From Phalacrocorax aristotelis (Eukaryota > Chordata > Aves > Suliformes > Phalacrocoracidae), in contig NC_134281.1 in NCBI RefSeq assembly GCF_949628215.1, positions 45,032,512 to 45,096,511 of the forward strand: a stretch of 64,000 nt of DNA. The letters run 5' to 3'. Below, in pieces: positions 25,786 through 41,599 of this stretch. A program made the translations under genes and the position numbers. Position 1 is the stretch's first letter. Each line of letters begins with the position of its first letter. The notes under the pieces are model-generated. The model was not told the DNA's origin, did no database searches, and saw only the letters and a list, made by a program, of their open reading frames with translations.

Positions 25786-26067
25786 AGCGCGCCATGAGCG
25801 GCCACAACCCCGAGGGGCACAAGGGGAAGGGTCCCCGCCCCGGTCGGCCCCCGGCCCCCAGTCCCCGGTCCGCCCCGGCGGCAGGAGTGGGGTAGAAGGG
25901 AGCGCCCCTCGCCCCGCCGTGGCCGCGGGCCCTGCTCCCACCTACCTGCCCCGGGAGGGGCCGCCCCGACGCACCGTCAGCCGGGCCGCGGCTCGGCGCT
26001 CCCGCCGCCCATCCCGCAGCGCCCGCGGGCGGCGGGCGGAGCCGCACTGGGGGCGGGGACCGGGAGC

Positions 26068-26089
26068 GGGCCGGGGCCGGGGCCGGGGC
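26068..26089. repeat. Short GGGGCC hexanucleotide run
   Basis: About three and a half copies of GGGGCC lie between the LRRC42 and HSPB11 start regions, next to a GC box. The run is short and may simply reflect local GC richness. Confidence 0.6.
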
Positions 26090-26450
26090 GGCGCGGGGCA
26101 TGCCGGGAGCGGCGGTGGGGTCCCCTGCAGCCTCCCCCACCCCCTGAATCTCCCGCTTGTGCGGCGGGAGCCGCATAGGTGCCCCTTCGCGCCGGGCCCG
26201 GGGCATGACGCTCCCGGGAGGCCGCGGCACCGGCGGGGTGCCGGGGCCTTGAGGGGCGCCGCCTACCCCGCGCCTCTGAGGCGCGTAGCCTGAGGCGGCG
26301 GGACCTCGCGGAGCATCGCGCAGCTCCCGCGGGCGGAACGGCGGCGCGCAGGGAGGGCTCTACGGCTTGCGCGGGGCCGCCGCCGTTGCCTGGTAGCGGC
26401 GGGCCCGGCCCTCCCCGCCGCTCCGCTCCGCTGCCCGCCGCCGCCCGGGG

Positions 26451-29081
26451 ATGAGGGCCGCCGACTGGTGCCTGAGCTCGGCGGGGGCTGCCCTCGTCCT
26501 GGCCACCTCCAGCGACGAACAGCACCCCGCCGAGAACGTAGCGGACGGGTGAGGAGAGCGCCGGGCGCGGAGGGGCCGTGAGGGGTGCCGGGTCGCGGCG
26601 GGAAGTGGCTCCTCCGGGGCGGCCACTCCCCCCGGAGCTCCCTCCCGGTGCTGGCACAGCCGCCCAGCTCTGTGTTTTGCCTACCCGGCCATGCTTGCTT
26701 GCACGTAATTTACCTGTTTTCTGGGACACACCACACACCCCGGCCCCCCCCAGTTCGTGAGTCCTTCCGTGGCACTGCTCGGCTACAGAGCCTGAACGTT
26801 CAAGCATTAATACCGACAGAGAGCTTCCCCGTTGTCGCACAAGGGTTTGCTTAAAATACCCCAAATAAAAATAGCTTTGCAGCTTGGTTTTTTTTTTTTT
26901 CCTTTGTGATAAATTTCAGGACGGTAATAGATGGAAAGCTGCAGGTGGGGCTTTTGTACTTTTTCTCCGCAGAAGTTCAGAAACGTTTTGGACGACGACT
27001 GGCATGTTCCCACAGGAATTCATCATTGGTTTTCCTAAATGTGTAAAAATCAGCAAAGTCGCAATCCAGTGCTGTTTGGGTAAGACGTCATGTATTGTGG
27101 TGTGTCATACGTACTATGTTGAAATGTGTGTGTATGCAAATTCCCAGAATAGTATCACATTCTGTAAGTAGCTACTTCTAACAGATGCATAAAGCTTAAT
27201 TTAATTCATTTAGCTTAACACAGCGATTGTCTGTCACATACACATTTTTTCGTAAATAAATCAGAAAAAGGTGGAAAATCTACCGTGCTTGCGCTTGTTC
27301 TGTTCTTAGAACACCTTGTGCTGAGCTTGTAATTAACTGTTCTGTCGCACAGTGATGGCTGGACTGCAATACTTAACTCTTTTAATGATTTATGCTGAAT
27401 AATGATTTTTATAATTTCATAGGACAGAACTCTCTTCGTCTTAGGTTTTTTTTTCTTAAATACTGTGAAGGAAACTGAGTTTTAAAACAGAAGGGACTGT
27501 TAAAGGGCCAGAGCACAGAGACAGGAGCTTGACCGTTAGTATACGTTACGCGAAAGACGTGAAAACTTGTTATTGTTTGTCCAACCTGGAACGTGAGGAT
27601 GGTGCTTGTATTATAGTCCTACCCCATAAGTTAGAGGAAGAATGGAATAGTTAATGCTTTTTAAGTGCTTTGTAGATTAAAAGTGATGCAGTAAATATCA
27701 ATAAAGAGAATTTGGATTGATATTTTAAATGTATCTATATTTTAGTGCGGACCTTAAGGATTGAAAGAAGTGTATCTAAAGACCCAGTAGGTTTTGAGTT
27801 GTGCATTGAAAAAGGTAAGATTCTGAATCTGAAGCAGCAGGGATTTTGTGGGAGTGATGTTGATCTTTGTATTTGCTGGTTCATTTACTATTTCTAGGTT
27901 TTAGAATAACAAAGCTTGTGTTTGTCAAACTAGGAAGGATTCTGATTGACTTTCATTGTTACTACTGAGATAATTCATCAAAAATAAAACTTGCTAATGA
28001 AGCTTGAAAATGTTATTTTCCTAGCAAAACAAGGGAGGGTAGCACTAAAAAGTGTGCCATGGCAGATGTCTGAGAACAAGATCAGTAACACTGTCAGCCT
28101 TTGGTAAAGCCTCATGACCTAGACTACTTTTGTTAATATTAGTTAGTCTTGGTTAGTATTTTAATTGCGTGTCTCGCAGAGATCCCTGTTTTCCTGCAAA
28201 AATTGCTTGTGCTATTATACTGCAGAGCAGTTCTCACAGTAACTTAACTACGTTTTCCCCTTAGATGCCTGAATAATTCCAGCGATGTTCTTCTGGACGG
28301 AACTATCACTTTTTGCATATATAATAAAAAATTCTTTGGGCTCCCTGTTGGGTTCTTTGAACATTGAGTGAAAACATGGATATTTTGGGAAAATAGCCAG
28401 GCTTCTGGCCTTGTAGGCTGGTGCTATATAGCTTTTCACACCATTGAATGTTATTATTCATTATTTATGTATTTTCTAGATTTGCAACACACAGAAGGAC
28501 AGCTTCAAATGGAAGAATTTCCAGTGAGTATTTACAGTGTACGCCAGTAGCGGTTCATGACATGGGATGTGTAGACTAACTGGGGAGAAACCATGAAAAA
28601 CCAAAATGTCTTTATTTACAGTTACTGTTAAACTGATGTTAGATATAGGAATTTGTAGATTATGGCATGAAATTGCACCTGCCTACTGCTCCTAACTATG
28701 TGAAAGAGCTCTTTCCAGAAATGTGGCAATCTTTCCTCCTTCAGTTGTTGCTTTTAAGGCTGCAATATTTGGGAGGGATGGGACTTCTTTGAATTGCCGG
28801 CATCTAAAGAAGCTCTGAACCTGGTTAGATATATTCAAAGAGCTTGATTTAGGTGTAATTCAGAAACAGACACAGAAATATCTAGATCCTTTTGACTAAC
28901 AAACTTCTGCAAATATTTTTTGTTAGTTATGTTACTACAGAGAGTACAGTAACATTTTTTTTCCCTTCTACAGCTTCCTGATTTCCAAGCCACTTACTTG
29001 CGTTTCATCATCAAATCTGCCTTTGATCATTTTGTATCAGTGCACCGGGTGATGGCAGAGGGCACAGCAGAAAACACTTAA
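26451..29081 (+). CDS. HSPB11: HSPB11 / IFT25, intraflagellar transport complex B subunit
   Basis: Small jelly-roll protein that pairs with the Rab-like GTPase IFT27 in the IFT-B train of cilia and helps export Hedgehog components and BBSomes. Despite the old name it is not an alpha-crystallin heat-shock protein. Exons: 26451-26548, 26973-27079, 27746-27814, 28480-28523, 28974-29081 (stop TAA 29079-29081), in phase, giving 141 residues against about 144 in human. The start MRAADWCLSSAGAALV parallels human MRKIDLCLSSEGSEVI. ATSSDEQHPAENVADG followed by SSETFWTTTGMFPQEFII is the conserved calcium-loop region of the galactose-binding-like fold; human Asn-Pro after DG is Ser-Ser here. HTEGQLQMEE and YLRFIIKSAFDHFVSVH complete the sheet. 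The gene shares its promoter island with LRRC42 and converges with DIO1. Confidence 0.95.
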
Positions 29082-29171
29082 GTCCAGCTTAAATTTGTAC
29101 CTCAGTGTTTTTATAAAGAAGTTATATTTTGATATCTGTATCACAGAGAATATTTATTATTAAAACCTTGT

Positions 29172-29177
29172 ATTAAA
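29172..29177 (+). terminator. HSPB11: HSPB11 poly(A) signal ATTAAA
   Basis: ATTAAA lies 91 bases after the HSPB11 stop; another ATTAAA sits at 29159-29164. Either gives a short 3' UTR ending near 29190. Just before them, TTTATT at 29153-29158 is an AATAAA on the opposite strand and could serve long DIO1 transcripts. Confidence 0.55.
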
Positions 29178-29618
29178 GTGTTCTTGAAGGTATGGATGTA
29201 GTATGTATGCCCCATCAGTTTAATGTATGTAATGCAGTACTCCTGTTAGTGGTAGTAACAGCTTGCTAGTTTTATGACTGTTACCCTAGAACACCTGAAC
29301 ATAACTGAGTCCATTTAAATTAGTATGTTTATATCAGGCTTTCTTAATATATGAATTAAAACTTGTTTTCCTGTGAAATGTTTTCCTTGCACTCTCAGTT
29401 AAATAGAAAAAAAATTGTGAAATACTTAAATGGGAGGTGTTACTCCCTACTGTCAAACAAGTCCTGCAAAGGTTCTTAAATTGGTAATTTTCTCATCACC
29501 TGTTCAAGATCAATAGGATGAAGAAAACCACCTACTAATGCTTAGAAATAACTCAGGGGGAGAGGGGCAAGGCAGGGATGGAAATAATCTGAAGCCATAT
29601 GAAGTGCTCTGATAGATT

Positions 29619-29624
29619 TTTAAT
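29619..29624 (-). terminator. DIO1: Candidate DIO1 poly(A) signal (ATTAAA on minus strand)
   Basis: TTTAAT on the plus strand reads ATTAAA on the minus strand and lies about 20 bases beyond the SECIS element. It would end the DIO1 mRNA just after the selenocysteine signal. An alternative AATAAA on the minus strand at 29158-29153 would extend the transcript into the HSPB11 3' UTR. Confidence 0.45.
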
Positions 29625-29643
29625 AATTGCAGATCAATCCCTT

Positions 29644-29725
29644 GTTTCTATAAATATTTTCTACAATCAGGTCACAGCCGTCTGTGCTTTATGCTATGAC
29701 TGTCATAACGTGTATTAATAGAAAC
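29644..29725 (-). promoter_or_regulatory. DIO1: SECIS element of DIO1 (selenocysteine insertion signal)
   Basis: On the minus strand the lower helix pairs GTTTCTATTAATA (29725-29713) with TATTTATAGAAAC (29656-29644), 12 of 13 bases matching. After an internal loop comes ATGA (29706-29703), opposed by TGAT (29669-29666), which form the non-Watson-Crick quartet. Above it GTCATAGC pairs with GCTGTGAC over 8 bp. The apical loop carries AAA (29690-29688), 12 bases after ATGA. This is the full SECIS layout, in the 3' UTR about 515 bases after the DIO1 stop. It binds SBP2 and lets the ribosome read the in-frame TGA as selenocysteine. Confidence 0.88.
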
Positions 29726-30220
29726 AAATGTTGATAGAGATTGTCTTATTCAGAAGCCTTCTGGAGTCAGTGAAAGTGAACACTTTGGGAAATCGTATGT
29801 ATACAAGGGAGAGAGAGTCTTCATCATCTGAAGTCTGTTGTTTTGCATGCCAGTTGACCTCTGCAAATGTCACCACCCCTGAAGTTTGTTCTGCGTGATA
29901 TTTCTTACAAATGTAAATGATGGTATCCAGTCCTGACCACTCAATGGACCCAACCACTGTTCATTACTCTGTGCGGCGTAAGTGTGGTAAGATACTGTAG
30001 TGCAGTAGTTGGAGTTCTAGTGATGAGACTTGAAAACCTCTACACAAACACATAAGGAACCACGTTACAGATGTTCCTTAGATACACGTACATTATTCTT
30101 TTTCTTGTTATCTCTATTGTTATGTTTAAATTCTTTTTTCTTCTTACAGTTATGTCTGTGAAAACTTACTTGTGGGGCTTTTTCATCCAGACAGTCTTTA
30201 CCCTGAAGTCCTCTTTTCTT

Positions 30221-33200
30221 CTATTTCACTTTTTCCAGGATGGTGCGTATTTCCTGGGGGTGATAATTCCAAGGCCCCACTCCTCCCTGCAAAGGCAATA
30301 ACATTATAGTGATGCTCAAGCAGACAAAGCAGAAGTCCTTTAGAGAACACCAGCTGCACCAGAACTGTGGGCAGGTGTGCTTGGGCTTCCTTTGCATGAC
30401 ATCCATTGTGTGGGAGATGGTGTATGCACAGGTCACACCCTGCTCAGTAGCTGGGACAGGGCCAACGTCTGGATCCTGGAGCTGGAAAGTGTTCCTGGAT
30501 CTCACGGCTTAGATGTACCTAGGTTTCCTAATGAGCCAAAAGATAAATATTTGAGCAAGACAGAAGTGTACAGCAAATAAGTGCATTATAAAGGCCCAGA
30601 CTGGTTTTGCTGCACAGTTACAGTGAATTCTGAAATTTTTAGCTCTCAAACAGAATGAAATACTGTTAAATATAAAGCATTCTCAAATTGTTTTGGTATT
30701 TAAAAATCTCAGTATATTGTGCTCATTATTATTATTGATATTTTTTACCTTGTAGATGACCTTCCCTCCCTGAAGTAGGTAGAGTCGTTCCGGCAATGCA
30801 GCGTATTTTGAACTGCTCAGGTTTTCCATAGTGTCTAAAACCACTGGACATAAAGGATTATTTTCCTGAAGAAATTGTGCCGCAATTTTTCGATCTTCAA
30901 GGCTTCTGTGATTCTTAATAACAATATTGTTTTTAAAAGCCCATCCATCTAAAACAAATGAGAAAGGGATTTAGCAAGGAACATTTTGAATAGGTGTTAA
31001 TGGTAAAGACATACTGTGTGTCATATCCCAAAACTCTGTTAAAAGAATACTGCAATTTACTTCCAACACCAAAACTTGTGATGAAATGAAAGGTGCCCCC
31101 CCAGTATGAGAGCACTAGAGCTTTTCAAATAAATGGTCCCAATATGTATTTTTTTTTCCTTTTAATTTCAGCAAACCCTATTTTCCCCTTGCCCTGGACT
31201 TGGAAATATTTGATATATTTTAGCTGGAATTTTCCCACAATAATCAACCCTAGAAAGATAACAGGTGGGAAACATATATCCTATTTGGGTAAGATTTGTC
31301 AAAATTATAGGCACAGAGAGGATTTAAAAATGGTAAGTAGTGCTGTCAGCTGATACCCCTTCATTTAGCACAGCTGCAACAATGGAACTCTTCATTCTGC
31401 TTGATTCTATTAAGCCTATAAAACAAAATTTCAGATCTGTGAGAAGTGAAACATTTGAGCCAGGGCACACCTTCCTTTTTCAGAAATACACAAACATGCG
31501 TTTACACACAACTCTTCCGAGTAAAGTAGAAACAAGTAAAAGGTTTTGATGACTGACTGAGTTACTACCTGTTTCTCAACTACTAGAAGCGATGTATTGT
31601 TAGAAAACTTGAAAACTACATGTTAGGTTTGAGAAAACCACCTTAGCCCTGGGATAAAATCAGTGCCAATGTGTTATCTGGAGTCCAGGGTAGGTAAAAG
31701 AGTGTGAATAGTTTGCTAAATTTTTTTCAAAGTCGAGCCTGCATCCTGGTCTTTAATCGTGTTAAAAATGAATTACTTTTTTTAAAACACGTAACATGCT
31801 GGCATTGTACGTTTAACCTTTGTTCTATCAAATGCCTTCCCCCCCCCCACCCCCCCCTTCCAAAAGGAGCTGTACCAACACTGAGAGGAAGTTTTGTAAA
31901 GATACAACTGCGTGCTTCATCTTCAGAGAGATGAGTGTCTTCAGCAGGAGTACCTCAGTGTGAGTAAAATCTTTGGATAATTAGGGACACAAACTGGTGC
32001 CTAGATTTGGTGTTGCCACTTTTGACTTGAGAAAACTTTCTTTCCCTCCATTGTTAACACACTTTCCTTCCTAAGGGAATGATGGTGTGTCTGAAGTTTT
32101 GTTAGGCGTTACTGTGATGTTTGTACTGTACCTACTGCATGAGCTTCTTCGATGTAGATGATAAGGAAATCTGCTATTGAGCTGAAATCTTTGATGAGCT
32201 TGTTGAACTCATCAAATTTTAACATAAATGAAGGTCAGGTGCAACTTCCAAAATTCAGGATTAAAGGTCGGTTATCTGGAAAAAAAAAAGGCACAGTTTG
32301 TGGTTAAATCAGTAGAGGGAGAAAGGACAGGATTACACACATGCACTGAATTGAGCCTCTGCTACAGAGATTCCTGGGCAACAGTAGGTAAGCCCCATAA
32401 CTTCCCCTTGGGACATGAAAATCGGCAGCAGAACATCCGCATCTGTGCAAAACAGGCATACAGATGCTTTCTTTTCCCTAGCCTGGCTCTGACCTGTGCC
32501 GGATCCAGCAATGAGCTTAACCAAGGGGGGACCCTTTCCTGTGCAAAGCCCAGCAAAGGCAGAAGGCACCGTGCAGTCACATGGCTTTGCCTGTGTCCTC
32601 ATCACGGGAACCAGTTCTCAAGTTACCAATGCTTTGGAATAGGGAACTGGTCTAGAATGGATATACAGCGTGTAGTTCATCACAGCCTCCCTGAGATCCT
32701 TAGTACGAAAGAACTTAAGAATGCTAAGCATGATCATCTGCAAGGTTTTTCAGAGGATGGTGGTTCGGAGATGTCTTAATGCTGTTTAATGAACCTGTTG
32801 GACAGGTCTTGATCTCTTTCAGAGGTGTCAGTCCTAGCTGGGCTGAGTGGAAGCTGCACTTTTCAGTCACACATCACAGGCTTTCATGCTTTCAATGTAT
32901 TTCTGCAATTTCCTGTCCAAACAGAACTCTGGTTATAGATTATTATTTATTAAACTAACGTTACACAAGCCACCAGCAAAAGTGTCTATGCAGTTGCTTA
33001 CAAATTAACACAGTATGTGCCTGCAGGTGTTTAATGATTGCAAGGCTTCAATTTAAGAGAACTTGCAGGACTTTGAAGCACCTCTTTTAGTCTATGGTTA
33101 TGCCAAATTATCTGAAATTTAAGATCTTCCTTCTGGCTGGGCTTAACTTCAAGCAGTGCTGCTAGCGTAGACTCACATCCTAAAGAATCTAATACAGGGG

Positions 33201-33866
33201 GTGCCTTCCTGTAGGTACTGTGTATCTCTCTTCCAAATTTGCATCCTATTTTCTACATAAATACACATATATAGATATATGTAATTAGAAAAGCAGAGTC
33301 AGAGAAGGTTGTAATCCCTCCCATGGAGATTGAGACTGCAGCTTAATGATTAATTCCATGTTCTACAGAGATCTCAGTGAGAGGCAGCGGACAAAAGTAC
33401 AAAGCAACTTCTTTTTCTTCTGCTGTATTGCTAGCCACTTTAAATCTGGAACAAGCCACCATGTACTTTCTAGGCTGTGGGCTAGATATTGTCTTGGCAA
33501 ACCAAACCGATCCACATGGCTGATTTACTGACCTTGCATGAAATCAAAGAGATGATGAACTTCCCCGTTGAAAGTCACCACTGGCGTGTTGGGAGCAGGG
33601 TGTCCCTCATAGGCTTCATCCTCCAGCCTCTTCCACTTCACCTTCAGCACAAAGAGCAAATAGTTGAAGCTGAAAAAAGTTGGACCCCAGTTTTCATAGC
33701 TGAATTTTGGATTCTCGTTCATTCTGCTCTTTTTGCCCTGTTTTAGGATGTATCTTTTCATGGCATTCGGGAACAGTATCATCAGTGTTTTGCCAATGAC
33801 AACGCACGTAGTAACGTGCAGAAGAATCAGGATTTTTTGTAGGAATACCCTGACTCTGAACATCAT
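30221..33866 (-). CDS. DIO1: DIO1, type I iodothyronine deiodinase (selenoprotein)
   Basis: Membrane selenoenzyme, mainly of liver and kidney, that removes iodine from thyroxine to make T3 and clears reverse T3. Minus-strand exons: 33866-33533, 32275-32132, 30948-30749, 30286-30221 (stop TAG). Together they encode 247 residues including selenocysteine, against 249 in human. The first of two adjacent ATGs (CCACCATGATG) has the better context and was chosen. An N-terminal membrane anchor ([20 protein letters not shown]) is followed by the thioredoxin-like domain. The catalytic motif is SCT-U-PSF, with U encoded by TGA at 32237-32235, residue 125. [18 protein letters not shown] holds the conserved active-site Glu and His region. 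The C-terminus [14 protein letters not shown] matches the family. The TGA would end a standard gene prediction early; the downstream SECIS shows it is read through by design. Confidence 0.96.
31839..31857. repeat. Poly-C tract
   Basis: Ten C, one A and eight C in a row inside the DIO1 intron between the second and third coding exons. Likely variable in length and prone to sequencing error. Confidence 0.8.
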
Positions 33867-34435
33867 GGTGGAGGAGGTCTGGCCGCTTCAGACAGGAGTG
33901 CAGCGCAATGGCAGGGGCAAAGGTTGAGGGCGAGGAAAACCGTTCACGTGTTTGGCCAAATTTCTGCCTTGCCTTGCACGCTGTCACCTCTCTGTGGACT
34001 TCAGCGTCCGCGTGAGCACAGAGCCTGTCAGCTCCGCTATCTCCATCTCCACCAAAGGCATTAATTACAGTGACAGGTAGATTTTTGGTCCTAACTGCAC
34101 AGTTGTAAGGCTTAGTCACAGATACATCATGTATTTTACTAATGAGAGGAGCTGAATCAAGGTGTTTTCCCAGAACCACAGACTACAAGAATAACGTTCG
34201 CAGTGCCCGAGGGTCTGATCCTGCCAGCAGTTATGAGTTTAGACCCTGCACGTGCAGGGCCTGGAGCTCTACAATTTGCATACCAGACCATTGATGCCGA
34301 CACTTGCAGCCTTGGATTGATGCAGCCATTTGCATTTTGTATGTGCTGTGCAAACAGTGTCCTGTTCCTACAGCTCTGCCTCCTTCGGTGCTCTGCCACA
34401 CACCGGTATTTGTCACTTTGGGGCTGGAAGGATAT

Positions 34436-34575
34436 CCAAAAAATATATATACCCCAATATAGATGAGATATAAATTATCAAAATATATAATGTACATCTA
34501 TAATAGAATATATAAACATATAACTACATGTATAATCGACATGTGTGCGTATATCTGTAAATAACATGCATAAAT
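34436..34575. repeat. AT-rich low-complexity tract (TA/ATATA-type)
   Basis: Irregular TATA and ATAT runs with many TA steps lie between the DIO1 5' end and the YIPF1 CpG island. There is no coding sign. It forms a sharp composition break, changing to over 70 percent GC within about 50 bases to its right. Confidence 0.65.
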
Positions 34576-34599
34576 ACAGCAGCCGGTGCCCCGTGCCTG

Positions 34600-35050
34600 C
34601 AGCAGCTGCCTCAGGTCGCCGGGGCAGCGGAGCTCTGCGGCCTCCCCGGGGGCCGCGGGCTCTTTAAGGAGGCGGGCGGTGGCGGAAGAGGAAGCGCTGC
34701 TTGGTCTCTGATTGGCCGGCGCAACGAGCGCTGCCGGCGTGTTTCTCTCCAGCCCACGAGGCGGGGGGAGGAGAGGAGCGGAGCAGAGCTGCTGATTGGC
34801 TGCCGCCGCGCAGCGCCTGCTGGCCCTTTAAGGGAGCGGAGCGGCCGCCGCCGGCAGCGGTTGGACTGCGGGACTCGGAGGTGCGGGGGTGTCCCCGGTC
34901 CCGCAGCGGGGTGGAGGCGGCGTGGCACGGGCGGCCTGAGGGGCGGCGGGGACCGTACCGTACCGGAGGCGGGGTGCGTGGGGTGAGCGCCGCCGCCTGG
35001 TTTCTGCAGGGTGGAGGCCTGGGGGAGCCGCTCCTCAGCCAAGCGGGTGG

Positions 35051-35080
<30 letters not shown>
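34600..35080 (+). promoter_or_regulatory. YIPF1: YIPF1 CpG-island promoter
   Basis: GC-rich island directly upstream of the YIPF1 start. It carries two ATTGG (inverted CCAAT) boxes at 34711-34715 and 34795-34799, an ETS-like GCGGAAGAGGAAG at 34682-34694, and no clear TATA box at the expected distance. DIO1 points the other way with its start codon at 33866, but its start lies outside the island, so the island is best assigned to YIPF1 alone. Confidence 0.7.
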
Positions 35081-40307
<5,227 letters not shown>

Positions 40308-41290
40308 ATAAGGTAAGAATCCAATCTAAACTTTCTTCCATAATCATCACAGACATCTTGGAACTTTTCCCCATTACTGTGGTTGTGTGGAATAGGGTTT
40401 AACAGACCAATTTTGCCAAATGTCTCCTATATATAAATACCATTTATTAACTTTTCTTCCTGTTTTAAGTATAGCCATAAAAACATAAAAGGCTCTGAGG
40501 AACAAAGACTTGTTATCTTCTTTTTCTCTGGGGTTTATTCTTGGCAAGGAAACACACGTTTAAATAATCTATTCAGTCCCATAGGTCTTCTCAAAGATTT
40601 TTTTTTTTCCCCTCAATCCCTTATGAAAGTCCAAAAGTGTTTGTTAGAATTTGTACTTTACAAGTAAAACTTAAGCAATAAACCATTATACTCCTATTTC
40701 CCTTTCCATTTAATGTTAAAAGTAAATTGGATTGTTTTTCCCCCTTTGATGTTTGTGACAATGTGTTTCAGAGTAGCAGCTCTGTGTACGGGGACATCCA
40801 CATACGCTCCGAGCAGGGCTGGCTCAGAGCCTGAGCCATCCCTACGGACTGCATTCCTGGTGTGGGATGGTTTGCTTCCTGGTAGCTGGGAGTGCTGCCA
40901 GCAGCAGATGACATTTGAATTCTGTTGGGGAGATGAGACATGGAGCAGCTCCAGGAGAAGGCGAATAGGCATGCAGAGGCCAGGCCTCTGCAAGCATACC
41001 AGCCACAAGCATGTATGTGACTAGAAGCTATAGTAGTTTAAAAAAAAAAAAGGCCAACTATACCTTTAAAAAATGATCATAAAAAGTTAGCAGCTGTGGC
41101 ACAATCTAATCACGCAGGTCAATTTTAGAAGCTTTTCTCTTGCAAAATCAGTTTCTCAGCCCAGGTGCCTATTAAGATTCAGTACGATAGTAATGATTTT
41201 TTAGTATTTAGATATAGATATGTGCCTTATTGTGTCCTCTGGTGCCTGTGAGAAGCTGTAATATTCACAGGAGTTATTTGTCTCTTTCAG

Positions 41291-41585
41291 ATTACACTGC
41301 CTGGTTTTCCTTCTGTAATTTTATTTGTTTTTTCACTGAAGAACATGGAAAGTTCCAGAACGGGATGTTTTCTGTAAAAGAAAGGACAGCGATGTCCCAT
41401 GGACTTACGGACGTCTCCGTGCTCACTGGAGACTGACTGGCTCCATAAGGAGAGTGAACTGTTGATCTTAATAGGTTTTTTTTGTTTGTTTTGTCTGGTT
41501 TTGTTTTGGGCTTTTTTTTTTTTTTTCCTAAATTCTGTCTATGCTCACCATGCTATTTTGCCTCTGAATAAAGCGTTCTGAAGGC
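41291..41585 (+). other. YIPF1: YIPF1 terminal 3' UTR exon with poly(A) signal
   Basis: An acceptor TCTCTTTCAG ends at 41290, and the donor AAG|GTAAGA follows the YIPF1 stop at 40312/40313. AATAAA at 41567-41572 fits the transcript end. The exon has no long reading frame of its own. The 3' UTR intron is inferred from splice signals only; read-through to another signal upstream remains possible. Confidence 0.55.
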
Positions 41586-41599
41586 GGTTTCTTATTTTA

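Larger units (their letters stand above)
25040..26650. promoter_or_regulatory. CpG island with head-to-head LRRC42 / HSPB11 promoter
   Basis: Very GC- and CpG-rich for about 1.6 kb. HSPB11 starts at 26451 on the plus strand. For LRRC42, a minus-strand donor GGCAG|GTAGGTGGG (boundary at 25946) fits the end of a non-coding first exon upstream of the acceptor at 24968. The two start sites should therefore lie within about 500 bp, pointing apart. A GC box (GGGGGCGGGG, 26049-26058) sits between them and there is no TATA box. That is the usual form of a shared housekeeping promoter. The exact transcription starts are inferred. Confidence 0.75.

Noticed and set aside
25021-25941. Long open frames on both strands (up to 306 codons) in the CpG island
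   Set aside because: They are Pro/Gly/Arg-rich, overlap each other on opposite strands, span the minisatellite and match no family. High GC removes stop codons; this is non-coding LRRC42 intron 1.
32235-32237. TGA inside DIO1 taken as a sign of a pseudogene
   Set aside because: It sits at the invariant selenocysteine site and a SECIS element is present downstream, so it is a functional recoding codon.
32228-32779. 183-codon plus-strand frame
   Set aside because: Lies antisense across DIO1 exon 2 and its upstream intron, shows no domain, and its composition looks random. Worth only a quick homology search; no codon-level sign of a gene.
33694-34179. 161-codon minus-strand frame overlapping the start of DIO1
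   Set aside because: It runs in a different frame over DIO1 exon 1 and its 5' flank. The DIO1 frame itself matches the family and is the real one.
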